In this document: positions 25,615 to 34,177 of the stretch, piece after piece
Layout: every line of letters begins with the position of its first letter
How positions within the stretch are numbered: position 1 is the stretch's first letter
Origin: Myxococcota bacterium
GTDB lineage: Bacteria; Myxococcota; B64-G9
Length of the DNA: 64,000 bases
Direction of reading: 5' to 3'
Assembly (NCBI GenBank): GCA_022710975.1
Contig: JAKLGA010000012.1
Location: 62,001 to 126,000 of the forward strand
The notes under the pieces: model-generated
Databases searched by the model: none
Told to the model about the DNA's origin: nothing
The model's input: the letters and a program-made list of their open reading frames with translations, nothing else
Position numbers and translations under genes: made by a program

Positions 25615-27029
25615 ATCGCGCCGCAAAGCGGGTCCTCACCTGGACCCTGGTGGCGACGCTCGGGCTGGGCGCGGTGGCGCTCGGCATCTCCCTGGTCGCG
25701 GGGCACGGCGCCGCGCAGGCGCGTGCCCTGGTCCACTGCCCCATGCACCCGACCTACGTGAGCGACCACCCCGGGGACTGCCCGATCTGCGGGATGCGCC
25801 TGGTGCCTTTCGACGCACCGGCGCCTGCGCCGGCTGCCGCCGAACGACCGGTCGCCGTACCGGCCGGCGCCGCGGGCAGCTACACCTGCAGCATGTGCCC
25901 GGAGGTGGTCGCCCTGGAGCCCGGGCGCTGCCCGAAGTGCGGCATGGACCTGGTCCCGATTCCCGAGGCGAAGGGGGGCGGGTCGGCCCTGCCCGGCCTG
26001 GCCGTGGTGACGGTGAGCGAGGAGGGCCGCCGGCAGGCCGGGATCCAGACGGCTGCCGCCGAGGAGCGCCGCCTGCAGCGTACCATCCGCACGTTCGGCA
26101 CGGTGGTCGCCGACGAGACCCGCGTGCGGCACGTGCACACCAAGGTCCCGGGCTGGGTGGAGTCCCTGCAGGTCAACTTCACCGGGCAGCAGGTCCGGCG
26201 GGGCCAGCCGATCCTGGCCCTGTACTCCCAGGAGCTCCTCTCCAGCCAGCAGGAGTACCTGCAGGCCCTGGAGGCGAGCCGCGCGCTCGGTGGGGGTGTG
26301 GCGCGCCCCGGCGCCAGCGCGCTGCTCCGGGCGAGCCGCCGGAGGCTCGAGCTGCTGGACGTGCCGGCGGAGGCCGTGGCCGAGCTGGAGAGGACGGGCA
26401 CGCCGCAGCGCGCGGTGGTGCTGCGCTCGCCGATCCACGGCACGGTCACGGCCAAGGGCGTGTTCGAGGGGCAGCAGGTCGAGCCCGGCCTGGAGCTGCT
26501 CACCATCACCGATCTGTCGCGGGTCTGGATCCGGGCCGCGCTGTACGAGGGCGACGCCGCCCTGGTCCAGGTGGGCCAGCGGGCGACCTTCCGCCTGCCC
26601 TACGACCCGCGCCTCGCGCTCGAGGCGGCGGTGAGCTTCATCGAGCCGGGCCTGGATCCCGGCTCGCGCACGCTGGGGGTGCGCTTCGAGCTCGACAACC
26701 GCGCCGGGGCCCTCAAGCCCGGCATGTTCGTCGACGTGCTGCTCGAGCTCCCGGCCGAGCAGGGCCTGGCCATCCCGGAGTCGGCCATCCTCGACACGGG
26801 CCTCAGGCGGCTGGTCTACGTCGAGCTCCCGGGCGGCCGGTTCGCCCCGCGCGAGGTCGAGGTCGGGCTGCGCAGCGGCGGCCTGGCCCGGGTCCTGTCC
26901 GGGCTGCAGGCCGGCGAGCGGGTCGCGATCCACGGGAACTTCCTGCTCGACTCGGAGGCGCGCATCCAGGGCGCCCTGGCCGGGAGGCCGGATCCCCACG
27001 CGGGCCACGCGGCCGAGGCCCCGCCGTGA
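25611..27029 (+). CDS. RND periplasmic adaptor with two heavy-metal-binding N-terminal motifs (CusB-type)
   Basis: This 472-residue membrane-fusion protein has an N-terminal signal anchor (residues 8-30). Two consecutive heavy-metal-binding motifs follow: HCPMHPTYVSDHPGDCPICGM (42-61) and YTCSMCPEVVALEPGRCPKCGM (91-112), both the CxMHP...CPxCGM type used by copper and silver adaptors. Lipoyl/barrel-sandwich and beta-barrel domains occupy the rest (VPGWVESLQVNFTGQQVRRGQ). It links the TolC-type channel to the RND pump and probably hands metal to it. Start and stop overlap both neighbours by four bases, so the three genes are translationally coupled. Confidence 0.92.
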   Translation: MNRAAKRVLTWTLVATLGLGAVALGISLVAGHGAAQARALVHCPMHPTYVSDHPGDCPICGMRLVPFDAPAPAPAAAERPVAVPAGAAGSYTCSMCPEVVALEPGRCPKCGMDLVPIPEAKGGGSALPGLAVVTVSEEGRRQAGIQTAAAEERRLQRTIRTFGTVVADETRVRHVHTKVPGWVESLQVNFTGQQVRRGQPILALYSQELLSSQQEYLQALEASRALGGGVARPGASALLRASRRRLELLDVPAEAVAELERTGTPQRAVVLRSPIHGTVTAKGVFEGQQVEPGLELLTITDLSRVWIRAALYEGDAALVQVGQRATFRLPYDPRLALEAAVSFIEPGLDPGSRTLGVRFELDNRAGALKPGMFVDVLLELPAEQGLAIPESAILDTGLRRLVYVELPGGRFAPREVEVGLRSGGLARVLSGLQAGERVAIHGNFLLDSEARIQGALAGRPDPHAGHAAEAPP

Positions 27030-30000
27030 TCCGCAAGCTGATCACCTTCTCGGCCCACAACCGCGCCCTGGTGATCCTCGGCGTGGCGGCGCTGTGCGCG
27101 CTGGCCGTGGCCGTGCTCGACGAGCTCCGACTCGACGCCCTGCCGGACCTCTCGGACACCCAGGTGATCGTCTACTCACGCTGGGACCGCTCCCCGGATC
27201 TGATCGAGGATCAGGTCACCTACCCGATCGTCAGCGCGCTGCTCGGCGCGCCGCGGGTCAAGGCCATCCGCGGTTACTCGGACTTCGGGTTCTCGTACGT
27301 CTACGTGATCTTCCAGGACGGGACCGACCTGTACTGGGCGCGCGCGCGGGTGCTCGAGTACCTGTCCAAGCTCCAGGCGCGGCTGCCCGAGGGGGTGGCC
27401 ACCGAGCTGGGGCCAGACGCCACCGGGCTGGGCTGGGTGTTCCAGTACGCGCTGGTCGATCGCACCGACCGGCTGTCGCTCCACGAGCTGCGCTCCTTCC
27501 AGGACTGGACGCTGCGCTACGCGCTGCAGGCGGTGCCGGGCGTGGCCGAGGTGGCCTCGATCGGCGGCTTCGTCCAGCAGTACCAGGTGACCGTCGATCC
27601 GAACCGCCTGGCCGCCCACGGCCTGCCGCTCGACCTGGTCGTCCAGGCCATCCGGCGCTCGAACGACGAGATGGGCGGGCGGCTGGTGGAGTGGGGCGGG
27701 GCGGAGTACATGGTGCGCGGCCGCGGCTACGCCCGCTCGCTGGCCGACCTCGAGGGCGTGGTGCTGCGCGCGACGCCGCAGGGCGTCCCGGTGCGGCTCG
27801 CGGACGTGGCCCGCGTCGAGCTCGGCCCCGAGCTGCGGCGCGGGGTGTCCGATCTCGACGGGCTGGGCAACACCGTGGGCGGCATCGTGGTCATGCGGCA
27901 CGGCGAGAACGCGCTGAACGTGATCGCGGCGGTCAAGGCCAAGCTCCAGGCGCTGCGGCCCTCGCTGCCCGAGGGGGTCGAGATCCTCACCACCTACGAC
28001 CGCGCCGATCTCATCCAGCGTGCGCTGGGAACCCTGCGGCACGAGTTGATCCTCGAGATGGTCATCGTGGCGCTCGTCATCCTGCTCTTCCTGTGGCACG
28101 TCCCCTCCGCGGTGGTGCCCATCGTCACCATCCCCGTGTCCGTGCTGATCGCCTTCATCCCGCTGTACCTGATGGGCATCTCGATCAACATCATGTCGCT
28201 CTCGGGCATCGCCATCTCCATCGGCGTGCTGGTGGACGGGGCCATCGTCGAGGTGGAGAACGCCTACAACAAGATCCACCGCTGGCTCGAGGGCGGCCGC
28301 CAGGGCGACTTCCACCAGGTGCGGCTCGAGGCGCTGACCGAGGTCGGCCCGGCGGTGTTCTTCTCGCTGCTGGTCATCGCCGTGTCCTTCCTGCCCGTGT
28401 TCGCCCTGCTCGACCAGGAGGGCCGGCTGTTCCGCCCGCTGGCCATCTCCAAGACCCTGGCCATGGCCGTGGCCGCGCTCCTGGCGGTCACCCTGGACCC
28501 GGCGCTGCGCATGCTCTTCGCCCGGGTCGATCCCTTCGCGCTCGGGCCGGGCTGGCTGGCCAGCGGGGTCAACCGGCTGGCGGTCGGCAGCTACCGCTCC
28601 GAGGAGCGCCACCCCATCAGCCGGGCCATCTTCAAGGTTTACGGCCCCGCCTGCCGGGCCGTGCTCCGGCACCCCGGGGCCACCGTGGCCGCGGCGCTCG
28701 CCCTGGTGGCGGTGAGCCTGCCGGTCTACTTCCGGCTCGGCTCCGAGTTCATGCCGCCGCTCAACGAGGGCACCCTGCTCTACATGCCCACCACGCTCCC
28801 GGGCATCTCGGTCTCCACGGCCGAGGAGCTGCTCCAGATGCAAGACCGCGTGCTCAGGTCGTTCCCCGAGGTGGAGCGGGTGTTCGGCAAGGCCGGGCGG
28901 GCCGACACCGCCACCGATCCGGCGCCCCTGTCGATGATGGAGACCACCGTGGTGCTGAAGCCGCCCGACCAGTGGCGGCCGAAGGAGCGCTGGTACTCGA
29001 GCTGGCTGCCCGAGTACCTGAAGCCGCTGGTGCGGCCGCTGTGGCCCGATCGGCTGTCCTGGGAGGAGCTGGTGGACGAGCTGGACCGGGCGCTGCGCAC
29101 GCCGGGGGTGACCAACGCCTGGACCATGCCGATCAAGGCGCGCACCGACATGCTCACCACCGGGGTGCGCACGCCCGTGGGGATCAAGATCTACGGCGCA
29201 GAGCTCGCCGAGCTCGAGCGCCTGGGCGAGGAGATCGAACGCGCGCTCGTGGACCTGCCCGGCACCCGCAGCGTCTACGCCGAGCGGGTGGCGGGGGGCT
29301 ACTTCCTGGACTTCGAGCCGCGGCGCGAGGCGCTCGCCCGCCACGGGCTCACGCTCGACGACCTGCACCTCGTCCTCGGCGCGGCCATCGGCGGCGAGAA
29401 CATCACCGCCACCGTCGAGGGCCGCCAGCGCTTCCCGGTCAACCTGCGCTACCCGCGCGAGCTGCGCTCGGACCTGGACCAGCTGGCCCGCGTGCTGGTC
29501 CCCACCCCCTCCGGGGCGCAGGTGCCGCTCGGCGAGCTCAGCGACATCCGCGTCTCCACCGGTCCGTCCATGCTGCGCGACGAGAACGGCTTCCTGTCCG
29601 GGTACGTGTACGTCGATCTGGCCGGCCGGGACGTCGGCGGGTACGTCGAGGCGGCCAAGGCGCGGGTGCTCGAGCGCGTGAGGCTCCCCCCGGGCTACTC
29701 GCTCGAGTGGAGCGGGCAGTACGAGAACATGCTGCGCGTGCGGGAGCGGCTGGAGCTCATCCTGCCCATCACCCTGGGGCTGATCTTCCTGCTGCTCTTC
29801 CTGAACACCCGCTCGGGCTTCAAGGCGACGCTGGTCATGCTGGCCGTGCCCTTCTCCGCCATCGGCGCGGTCTGGCTCTTCTACCTGCTCGATTACAGCG
29901 TGTCGATCGCCGCCTGGGTGGGCATGATCGCGCTGCTCGGGCTGGACGCCGAGACCGGGGTGTTCATGCTGCTGTTCCTCGATCTCAGCTACGACGAGGC

Positions 30001-30280
30001 CCGGCGGGCGGGCAAGCTGACCAGCCTGGCCGCGCTCGACGAGGCGCTCGTGCACGGGGCGGTCAAGCGCGCGCGGCCGAAGCTGATGACCGTGGCGGCC
30101 GCCTTCGTGGGGCTGCTGCCCATCATGTGGTCGACCTCGGCCGGGGCGGACGTGATGAAGCGCATCGCCGCGCCCATGATCGGCGGGTTGATCACCTCGT
30201 TCCTGCTCGAGCTGCTGGTCTACCCGGCGGTCTACAAGCTGTGGAAGCGCCGCACCGAGCTGCGGCACCTGTCGGCCTGA
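27026..30280 (+). CDS. cusA: CusA-type heavy-metal efflux RND transporter (Cu/Ag)
   Basis: This 1084-residue inner-membrane pump has the HME-RND topology: twelve TM helices in two groups with two large periplasmic loops. The TM4 motif GVLVDGAIVEVENAYNKIHRW carries the proton-relay Asp. The three methionines that bind Cu(I)/Ag(I) in E. coli CusA have equivalents: Met587 in LLYMPTTLPG, Met637 in APLSMMETT and Met709 in RTDMLTTGV, favouring monovalent copper or silver over Zn/Co/Ni. A GTG start overlaps the adaptor stop as GTGA. An open frame extends 1.4 kb further upstream but is only a shadow of the adaptor gene. It ends 6 bases from phaR. Confidence 0.93.
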   Translation: MIRKLITFSAHNRALVILGVAALCALAVAVLDELRLDALPDLSDTQVIVYSRWDRSPDLIEDQVTYPIVSALLGAPRVKAIRGYSDFGFSYVYVIFQDGTDLYWARARVLEYLSKLQARLPEGVATELGPDATGLGWVFQYALVDRTDRLSLHELRSFQDWTLRYALQAVPGVAEVASIGGFVQQYQVTVDPNRLAAHGLPLDLVVQAIRRSNDEMGGRLVEWGGAEYMVRGRGYARSLADLEGVVLRATPQGVPVRLADVARVELGPELRRGVSDLDGLGNTVGGIVVMRHGENALNVIAAVKAKLQALRPSLPEGVEILTTYDRADLIQRALGTLRHELILEMVIVALVILLFLWHVPSAVVPIVTIPVSVLIAFIPLYLMGISINIMSLSGIAISIGVLVDGAIVEVENAYNKIHRWLEGGRQGDFHQVRLEALTEVGPAVFFSLLVIAVSFLPVFALLDQEGRLFRPLAISKTLAMAVAALLAVTLDPALRMLFARVDPFALGPGWLASGVNRLAVGSYRSEERHPISRAIFKVYGPACRAVLRHPGATVAAALALVAVSLPVYFRLGSEFMPPLNEGTLLYMPTTLPGISVSTAEELLQMQDRVLRSFPEVERVFGKAGRADTATDPAPLSMMETTVVLKPPDQWRPKERWYSSWLPEYLKPLVRPLWPDRLSWEELVDELDRALRTPGVTNAWTMPIKARTDMLTTGVRTPVGIKIYGAELAELERLGEEIERALVDLPGTRSVYAERVAGGYFLDFEPRREALARHGLTLDDLHLVLGAAIGGENITATVEGRQRFPVNLRYPRELRSDLDQLARVLVPTPSGAQVPLGELSDIRVSTGPSMLRDENGFLSGYVYVDLAGRDVGGYVEAAKARVLERVRLPPGYSLEWSGQYENMLRVRERLELILPITLGLIFLLLFLNTRSGFKATLVMLAVPFSAIGAVWLFYLLDYSVSIAAWVGMIALLGLDAETGVFMLLFLDLSYDEARRAGKLTSLAALDEALVHGAVKRARPKLMTVAAAFVGLLPIMWSTSAGADVMKRIAAPMIGGLITSFLLELLVYPAVYKLWKRRTELRHLSA

Positions 30281-30286
30281 GCCGGC

Positions 30287-30745
30287 CTACTTGCGGTCCA
30301 GGCGCTTGAGCAGCGCATCCATGCGCGCGCGCAGCCCGTCCAGCTCGGAGGGGCCAGCCTGCGTCGCGTCCCCGGAGTCGGCCGGGGAGGGCGGGGACGC
30401 CAGCAGCCCGAGCTGCCGGAGCCACAGCTCGCCGGCCGCGCCGAGCTGGCGGGCTGCCGCGGCCAGGAAGGCCGACAGCGGGGCCTGCTGGACCGTGCCC
30501 TGCACCCGGATGACGGCGTGCAAGAGCTCGACCGGGATGAGGTCGAGGCGCTCCTGCTGCTCGAGGATGACCTGGGTGAGCACCTGGCGGGTGAGATCCC
30601 CGCCCCCCTTGGCGTCCACCACCTTGACCTCGGCCCCGCCGCGCACCAGCGCCGCCAGGTCCTCGAGCGTCACGTGGCGGCTGTGGCGGGTGTCGTACAG
30701 CCGGCGGTTGCCGTACTTCTTGATCAGGATGGGCTCCTCGGGCAT
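30287..30745 (-). CDS. phaR: PHA synthesis repressor PhaR
   Basis: This 152-residue regulator begins with the PHB/PHA accumulation DNA-binding domain: ILIKKYGNRRLYDTRHSRHVTLEDLAALVRGGAEVKVVDAKGGGDLTRQVLTQVILEQQ, among the most conserved signatures of the family. The C-terminal half is helical and Ala/Leu-rich, as expected for the part that senses PHA granules. PhaR binds phasin and phaR promoters until titrated by PHA. GAGGAGG precedes the ATG. TGCA- or TTGC-type palindromes at its own promoter and at three other PHA promoters support local regulation. Confidence 0.9.
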   Translation of the reverse strand: MPEEPILIKKYGNRRLYDTRHSRHVTLEDLAALVRGGAEVKVVDAKGGGDLTRQVLTQVILEQQERLDLIPVELLHAVIRVQGTVQQAPLSAFLAAAARQLGAAGELWLRQLGLLASPPSPADSGDATQAGPSELDGLRARMDALLKRLDRK

Positions 30746-30764
30746 GGGCGTCCTCCTCGGCCGC

Positions 30765-30793
30765 AGTCTAGCGCCCTGGATGTGGCGTTGCAA
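30765..30793 (-). promoter_or_regulatory. Probable phaR promoter
   Basis: On the minus strand TTGCAA (complement of 30788-30793) and TAGACT (complement of 30765-30770) are 17 bases apart, 20 bases from the phaR start. The -35 is part of the palindrome GTTGCAAC, itself a possible half-operator. Confidence 0.4.
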
Positions 30794-30801
30794 CATGATT
30801 C

Positions 30802-30820
30802 TTTCTTGCAAAGCAAGAAA
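30802..30820. promoter_or_regulatory. Perfect palindrome between divergent phaR and phasin operon (PhaR autoregulatory site?)
   Basis: TTTCTTGC-AAA-GCAAGAAA has 8-bp perfect arms. The core TTGC-N3-GCAA resembles the CTGC-N3-GCAG pattern of known PhaR sites. It lies just upstream of both divergent promoters, 5 bases from the -35 of the operon starting at 30902. Confidence 0.55.
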
Positions 30821-30825
30821 TCTTC

Positions 30826-30854
30826 TTGACAAGGAACCCAGGAGGTCCTAGATA
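30826..30854 (+). promoter_or_regulatory. Strong sigma70-type promoter of the second PHA/envelope operon
   Basis: A perfect TTGACA (30826-30831) is 17 bases from TAGATA (30849-30854). Transcription would start near 30861 and lead into the genes from 30902 to 36598. Confidence 0.7.
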
Positions 30855-30868
30855 TGGCCTGCGATGAT

Positions 30869-30884
30869 TTGTGCAGGTGCACAA
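30869..30884. promoter_or_regulatory. TGCA-type operator downstream of the promoter at 30826
   Basis: TTGTGCA-GG-TGCACAA is a perfect 7+2+7 palindrome just after the predicted start site. It differs from the site at 19445-19460 mainly in the centre, so one regulator, probably PhaR, should bind both. Confidence 0.6.
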
Positions 30885-30901
30885 TTTTGGAGGTGGACAT
30901 C

Positions 30902-31231
30902 ATGAACACCGGGTTGTTCGCGGGCGCCGAGCTGGCGCAGGCCTGGCAGAAGGGTCTGGAGAGCTGGTGGAGCGCGCTGCTGCTGGATCCCCGCCGGCTC
31001 GAGCAGCTCGCCGGCCGGCTGTCCAGCCTGGGCCTGGGCAGTCCGTCCGCCGGGCCGCGGGATCTGGCCCAGGTGCTGCGTGCGCTCGAGCTCCTCGAGG
31101 GCCGGGTGAGCGCGCTGGAGGGTCAGGTGAAGGAGCTGGCCGAGGGGCTGGGCGGGGTGCTGGCGCTGCTGTCGGAGGAGACCCGCGCCGCCGCCCGGCC
31201 CGCCAGGCGGACCCGGGGAGCCAAGCGATGA
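30902..31231 (+). CDS. Phasin-like / PHA-synthase partner small protein
   Basis: This 109-residue protein begins with a Trp-rich helix (LAQAWQKGLESWWSALLLDPRRLEQLAG), has a central coiled coil (VLRALELLEGRVSALEGQVKELAEGLGGVLALL) and a basic tail (RPARRTRGAKR). That layout is typical of phasins and of the partner-type subunits encoded beside short PHA synthases. It is the first gene of a six-gene operon and overlaps the next start as ATGA. GGAGG lies 8 bases before the ATG. A PhaE-like activator role for the next protein is an inference from adjacency. Confidence 0.65.
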   Translation: MNTGLFAGAELAQAWQKGLESWWSALLLDPRRLEQLAGRLSSLGLGSPSAGPRDLAQVLRALELLEGRVSALEGQVKELAEGLGGVLALLSEETRAAARPARRTRGAKR

Positions 31232-32283
31232 ACGCCACCGCCGTCGCGGGGTCCGCGCGAGAGCTCCTCGACCGGCGCAGGCGCTTCGCCGAGGCGACCT
31301 GCCTGCGGCGCGCGCCCGCGCCCGCCTGGACCACCCCGAACCGCGTGGCCCTGGAGCACCCGGCCTACCGGGTGCGCGACTTCTCCACCGGTCCGGCCGG
31401 GCAGCGCGGGCCGCTGCTCGTGGTGCCGCCCGAGGTGAACCACTCGGCCATCTGCGACTTCGCCCCGGGCCAGAGCCTGGTCGCCGCCGCGCTGCGCGCG
31501 GGCTTCGGGCGGGTGCTGGCGGTCGAGTGGCGCTCGGCCACCCCCGAGACCGCCGGGCGCGACATCGACGACTCGATCCTCACCATCCTGGAGGCCCTGG
31601 CGCTGTGCGGCGGGCCGGCCCACCTGGTGGGGCTGTGCCAGGGCGGCTGGGAGTCGGCCATCGTCACCGCGCTCCGGCCGGAGCGGGTGCGCTCCCTGAC
31701 CCTCGCGGCCGCGCCCATCGACTTCCACGCCGGCCTGGGGCTCATCCAGGCGCTGGCCCGCGGCCTGCCCATGGCCACCTACCGCGGGCTGGTGGAGCTC
31801 GGCGGGGGGGTCATGCGCGGCCAGCTCATCTCCCAGGGCTTCGACAACCTGCTGCCCTTCGAGCGTCACTTCCTGAAGTACCTGAGCGTCTGGAACCACC
31901 TGGACGAGGAGGACTGGCTCGGGCGGTTCCACCAGATGAACGACTGGTACCGGGCGCAGAAGGACCTGCCCGGGCCCATGTACCTGCGGGCGGTGCGCGA
32001 GCTGTTCAAGGAGAACCGGCTCGTCCAGGGCCGGCTCACGGTGCTGGGAGAGGCCGTGGACCTCGGGCGGATCGCCTGCCCGCTGGCCCTGGTGGCCGGG
32101 CGGCGCGATCACATCACCCCGCCGCCACAGGTGTGGGCCGCGGCCGAGCACGCGGCCTCCAGCCGGGTGCTCCGCCGCGAGATCGACGCCGGGCACGTCG
32201 GCACCTTCATGGGCCGGCAGGCCATCTCCGCTCACTGGCCCGAGATCCTGGCCTGGCTGGGCCGGGACGGCGAGGAGGCGTGA
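31228..32283 (+). CDS. Short PHA-synthase-like alpha/beta hydrolase
   Basis: This 351-residue protein is related to PhaC. Its nucleophile box GLCQGG has Cys137 in place of the usual Ser, with Asp294 in AGRRDHITPP and His323 in DAGHVGTFMG, giving the Cys-Asp-His triad of PHA synthases. It lacks the long N-terminal domain of the PhaC at 21068, so its size matches class III PhaC. It could polymerise PHA with the small upstream protein, or act as a thiolytic depolymerase or acyltransferase. It sits in an operon otherwise made of lipoproteins and an outer-membrane barrel, which is unusual. Translation is coupled to the previous gene. Confidence 0.75.
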   Translation: MNATAVAGSARELLDRRRRFAEATCLRRAPAPAWTTPNRVALEHPAYRVRDFSTGPAGQRGPLLVVPPEVNHSAICDFAPGQSLVAAALRAGFGRVLAVEWRSATPETAGRDIDDSILTILEALALCGGPAHLVGLCQGGWESAIVTALRPERVRSLTLAAAPIDFHAGLGLIQALARGLPMATYRGLVELGGGVMRGQLISQGFDNLLPFERHFLKYLSVWNHLDEEDWLGRFHQMNDWYRAQKDLPGPMYLRAVRELFKENRLVQGRLTVLGEAVDLGRIACPLALVAGRRDHITPPPQVWAAAEHAASSRVLRREIDAGHVGTFMGRQAISAHWPEILAWLGRDGEEA

Positions 32284-32288
32284 ACGCC

Positions 32289-33278
32289 ATGCGCGCCCTG
32301 GCATCTCCCTGTGCCCTGCTCCTGGGTCTGTCGGCCCTGGCCGCGCTCGGCTGTGACGGCGGCGGGCCCGACTGCCGGGTGGGCGCGGACTGCGCCTCGG
32401 GCATCTGCCGCGCGGACGGCACTTGCGAGCCCGAGGCCGAGGGCGGCGACGGCGGGCAGGACGGTCAGGATGGAGTGGACGAGGTGGACGGCAGCGATGG
32501 GGTGGACGAGGTGGACGACGTGGACGAAGTGGACGGTGAGGATGGGACAGACGGCGGGGACGACGGCGGGCCGGTGGTGTGCCAACCCAACCAGGACTGG
32601 GTCGTGGAGCGGAGTGAGGTGACCCTCCGCGCGGGCCTGTACGCCACCTTCCAGATCGGGCTCGACTGCGCGGTGGACACGGCCGGCGAGGGCCAGCCCG
32701 ACGGCAGCCGGCGCTGGGACCTGAGCGGAGACCTGGCCGGCGATCACCCGGAGCGGGTGGATCTGCTCGAGCCCACCGGCGCCTGGTGGGCCCCGGACTT
32801 CCCGGACGCCACCTACGCCGCCAGGCTCCGGGACGCCGAGGAGCTGCTGGGGGTGTTCCAGGGCACGGACTCGGCACTGCTCCTGCTGGGCGTGGTCTCG
32901 CCCGAGGACGGGCTGTACGCCACCAAGCTCAGCTACGACCCGCCGGTCGAGGTGCTGCGCTTCCCGCTCACCGAGGGCCTGGCCTGGAGCACGGACACCA
33001 CGGTGACCGGCCAGGCCACGGGCGTCGTGGCCTACTACTTCGAGGGCTACGACAACCAGGTCGACGCCCGCGGCGAGCTGGCCACCCCGTTCGGCACCTT
33101 CCAGGTGCTGCGGGTGCGGGTCGAGCTAACCCGCACGGTGGGCATGGCGGTGACCACCTCGCGCTCGTTCGCCTTCGTGGCCGAGTGCTTCGGCACGGTG
33201 GCGCTGGTCCACTCCAAGGACTACGAGGGCGAGGTGGAGTTCACCCAGGCCGCCGAGGTGCGGAGGCTGGGGCGATGA
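32289..33278 (+). CDS. Lipoprotein with Asp/Gly-rich linker, paralogue of the 35750 gene
   Basis: This 329-residue protein has a lipoprotein signal (MRALASPCALLLGLSALAALGC). A short Cys module (CRVGADCASGICRADGTC) is followed by a low-complexity linker built from DGVDEVDG-like units (about residues 52-95) and a 230-residue beta-rich domain. The end, SFAFVAECFGTVALVHSKD ... AAEVRRLGR, is clearly homologous to the end of the protein encoded at 35750. The function is unknown. The ATG at 32289 has GAGGAGG ten bases upstream; a GTG nine bases earlier is too close to it. The stop overlaps the next start (ATGA). Confidence 0.75.
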   Translation: MRALASPCALLLGLSALAALGCDGGGPDCRVGADCASGICRADGTCEPEAEGGDGGQDGQDGVDEVDGSDGVDEVDDVDEVDGEDGTDGGDDGGPVVCQPNQDWVVERSEVTLRAGLYATFQIGLDCAVDTAGEGQPDGSRRWDLSGDLAGDHPERVDLLEPTGAWWAPDFPDATYAARLRDAEELLGVFQGTDSALLLLGVVSPEDGLYATKLSYDPPVEVLRFPLTEGLAWSTDTTVTGQATGVVAYYFEGYDNQVDARGELATPFGTFQVLRVRVELTRTVGMAVTTSRSFAFVAECFGTVALVHSKDYEGEVEFTQAAEVRRLGR

Positions 33279-34177
33279 CGAGGGTACTCGCCGCTGGCCT
33301 GCTCGCCTGCCTGGCGTCCGGCTGCCTGGCCTTCCACCAGGGGCCCATGCCCGGCGAGCCGGCGGGCGCCACCTTCGCCGAGCTCGAGGGGGCGCGCGTG
33401 CGCTACCTGGACACGGGCGGGGACGGTCCGCCGGTGGTGCTGATCCACGGCTTCGCCTCGGCGCTGGAGACCTGGGCCGCGGTGGTGCCGGTGCTGCGCG
33501 AGCGGCACCGGGTGATCGCGCTCGACCTCAAGGGCTTCGGCTGGAGCGACCGGCCCGAGGGCGACTACTCGCCCGACGCCGAGGCCCGCCTGGTGCTGGC
33601 GCTCATGGACCGGCTGGGCGTGGAGCGGGCCGCCCTGGTGGCCCACTCCTGGGGCTCGTCGGTCGCGCTGGCGCTGGCGCTGAGGGCGCCTGGCCGGGTC
33701 TCGCGCCTCGCGCTCTACAGCGCCTGGGTGTACGAGGAGCAGCTGCCCATGTTCTTCCACTGGTCCCGGCTGGCGGGCCTGGGCGAGCTGCTGTTCGGGC
33801 TGTACTACAACGAGCGCCCGGACGAGCGCATGGCGCTCGCCTTCTACGATCCCGCGCACCTGGAGCAGGGGCTGGTGGACGAGGTGGAGGCGGCCCTGGA
33901 GCGCCCCGGCACCCGGGCCGCGGCCTTGGCCGCCGCGCGCGGCCAGCGCTTCTCCGAGGTGGAGGGGCGCTACCCGGAGGTGCGCGCGCCGACCCTGCTG
34001 CTGTGGGGCCGGGAGGACGCGGTCTCGCGGCTCCCGGCCGGCGAGCGCCTGCAGCGCGAGCTGCCCCTGGCCGAGCTCAAGGTGTACCCGCGCTGCGGCC
34101 ACTTCCCCATGCTGGAGGCCGCGGCGGAGTCCAGCCGCGACCTGGTCCGCTTCCTGGAGGCGGGGGGTGGGTCGTGA
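33275..34177 (+). CDS. Alpha/beta hydrolase, probable lipoprotein
   Basis: This 300-residue protein has a lipoprotein signal (MTRVLAAGLLACLASGC). A complete hydrolase fold follows, with oxyanion motif VVLIHGFASALETW, nucleophile Ser in VAHSWGSSVAL, Asp in LLLWGREDAVSRL and His in PRCGHFPMLEA. It should be an esterase, lipase or haloalkane-dehalogenase-like enzyme tethered in the periplasm or on the outer membrane. The substrate could be an acyl ester related to the neighbouring PHA genes, which is inference. It overlaps both neighbours by four bases (ATGA and GTGA). Confidence 0.85.
   Translation: MTRVLAAGLLACLASGCLAFHQGPMPGEPAGATFAELEGARVRYLDTGGDGPPVVLIHGFASALETWAAVVPVLRERHRVIALDLKGFGWSDRPEGDYSPDAEARLVLALMDRLGVERAALVAHSWGSSVALALALRAPGRVSRLALYSAWVYEEQLPMFFHWSRLAGLGELLFGLYYNERPDERMALAFYDPAHLEQGLVDEVEAALERPGTRAAALAAARGQRFSEVEGRYPEVRAPTLLLWGREDAVSRLPAGERLQRELPLAELKVYPRCGHFPMLEAAAESSRDLVRFLEAGGGS

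Noticed and set aside
25604-27025. Open frame continuous with cusA that would give a 1558-residue protein
   Set aside because: The upstream half is a different frame of the clearly real CusB-type adaptor gene; CusA homology starts at the GTG at 27026, which overlaps the adaptor stop.
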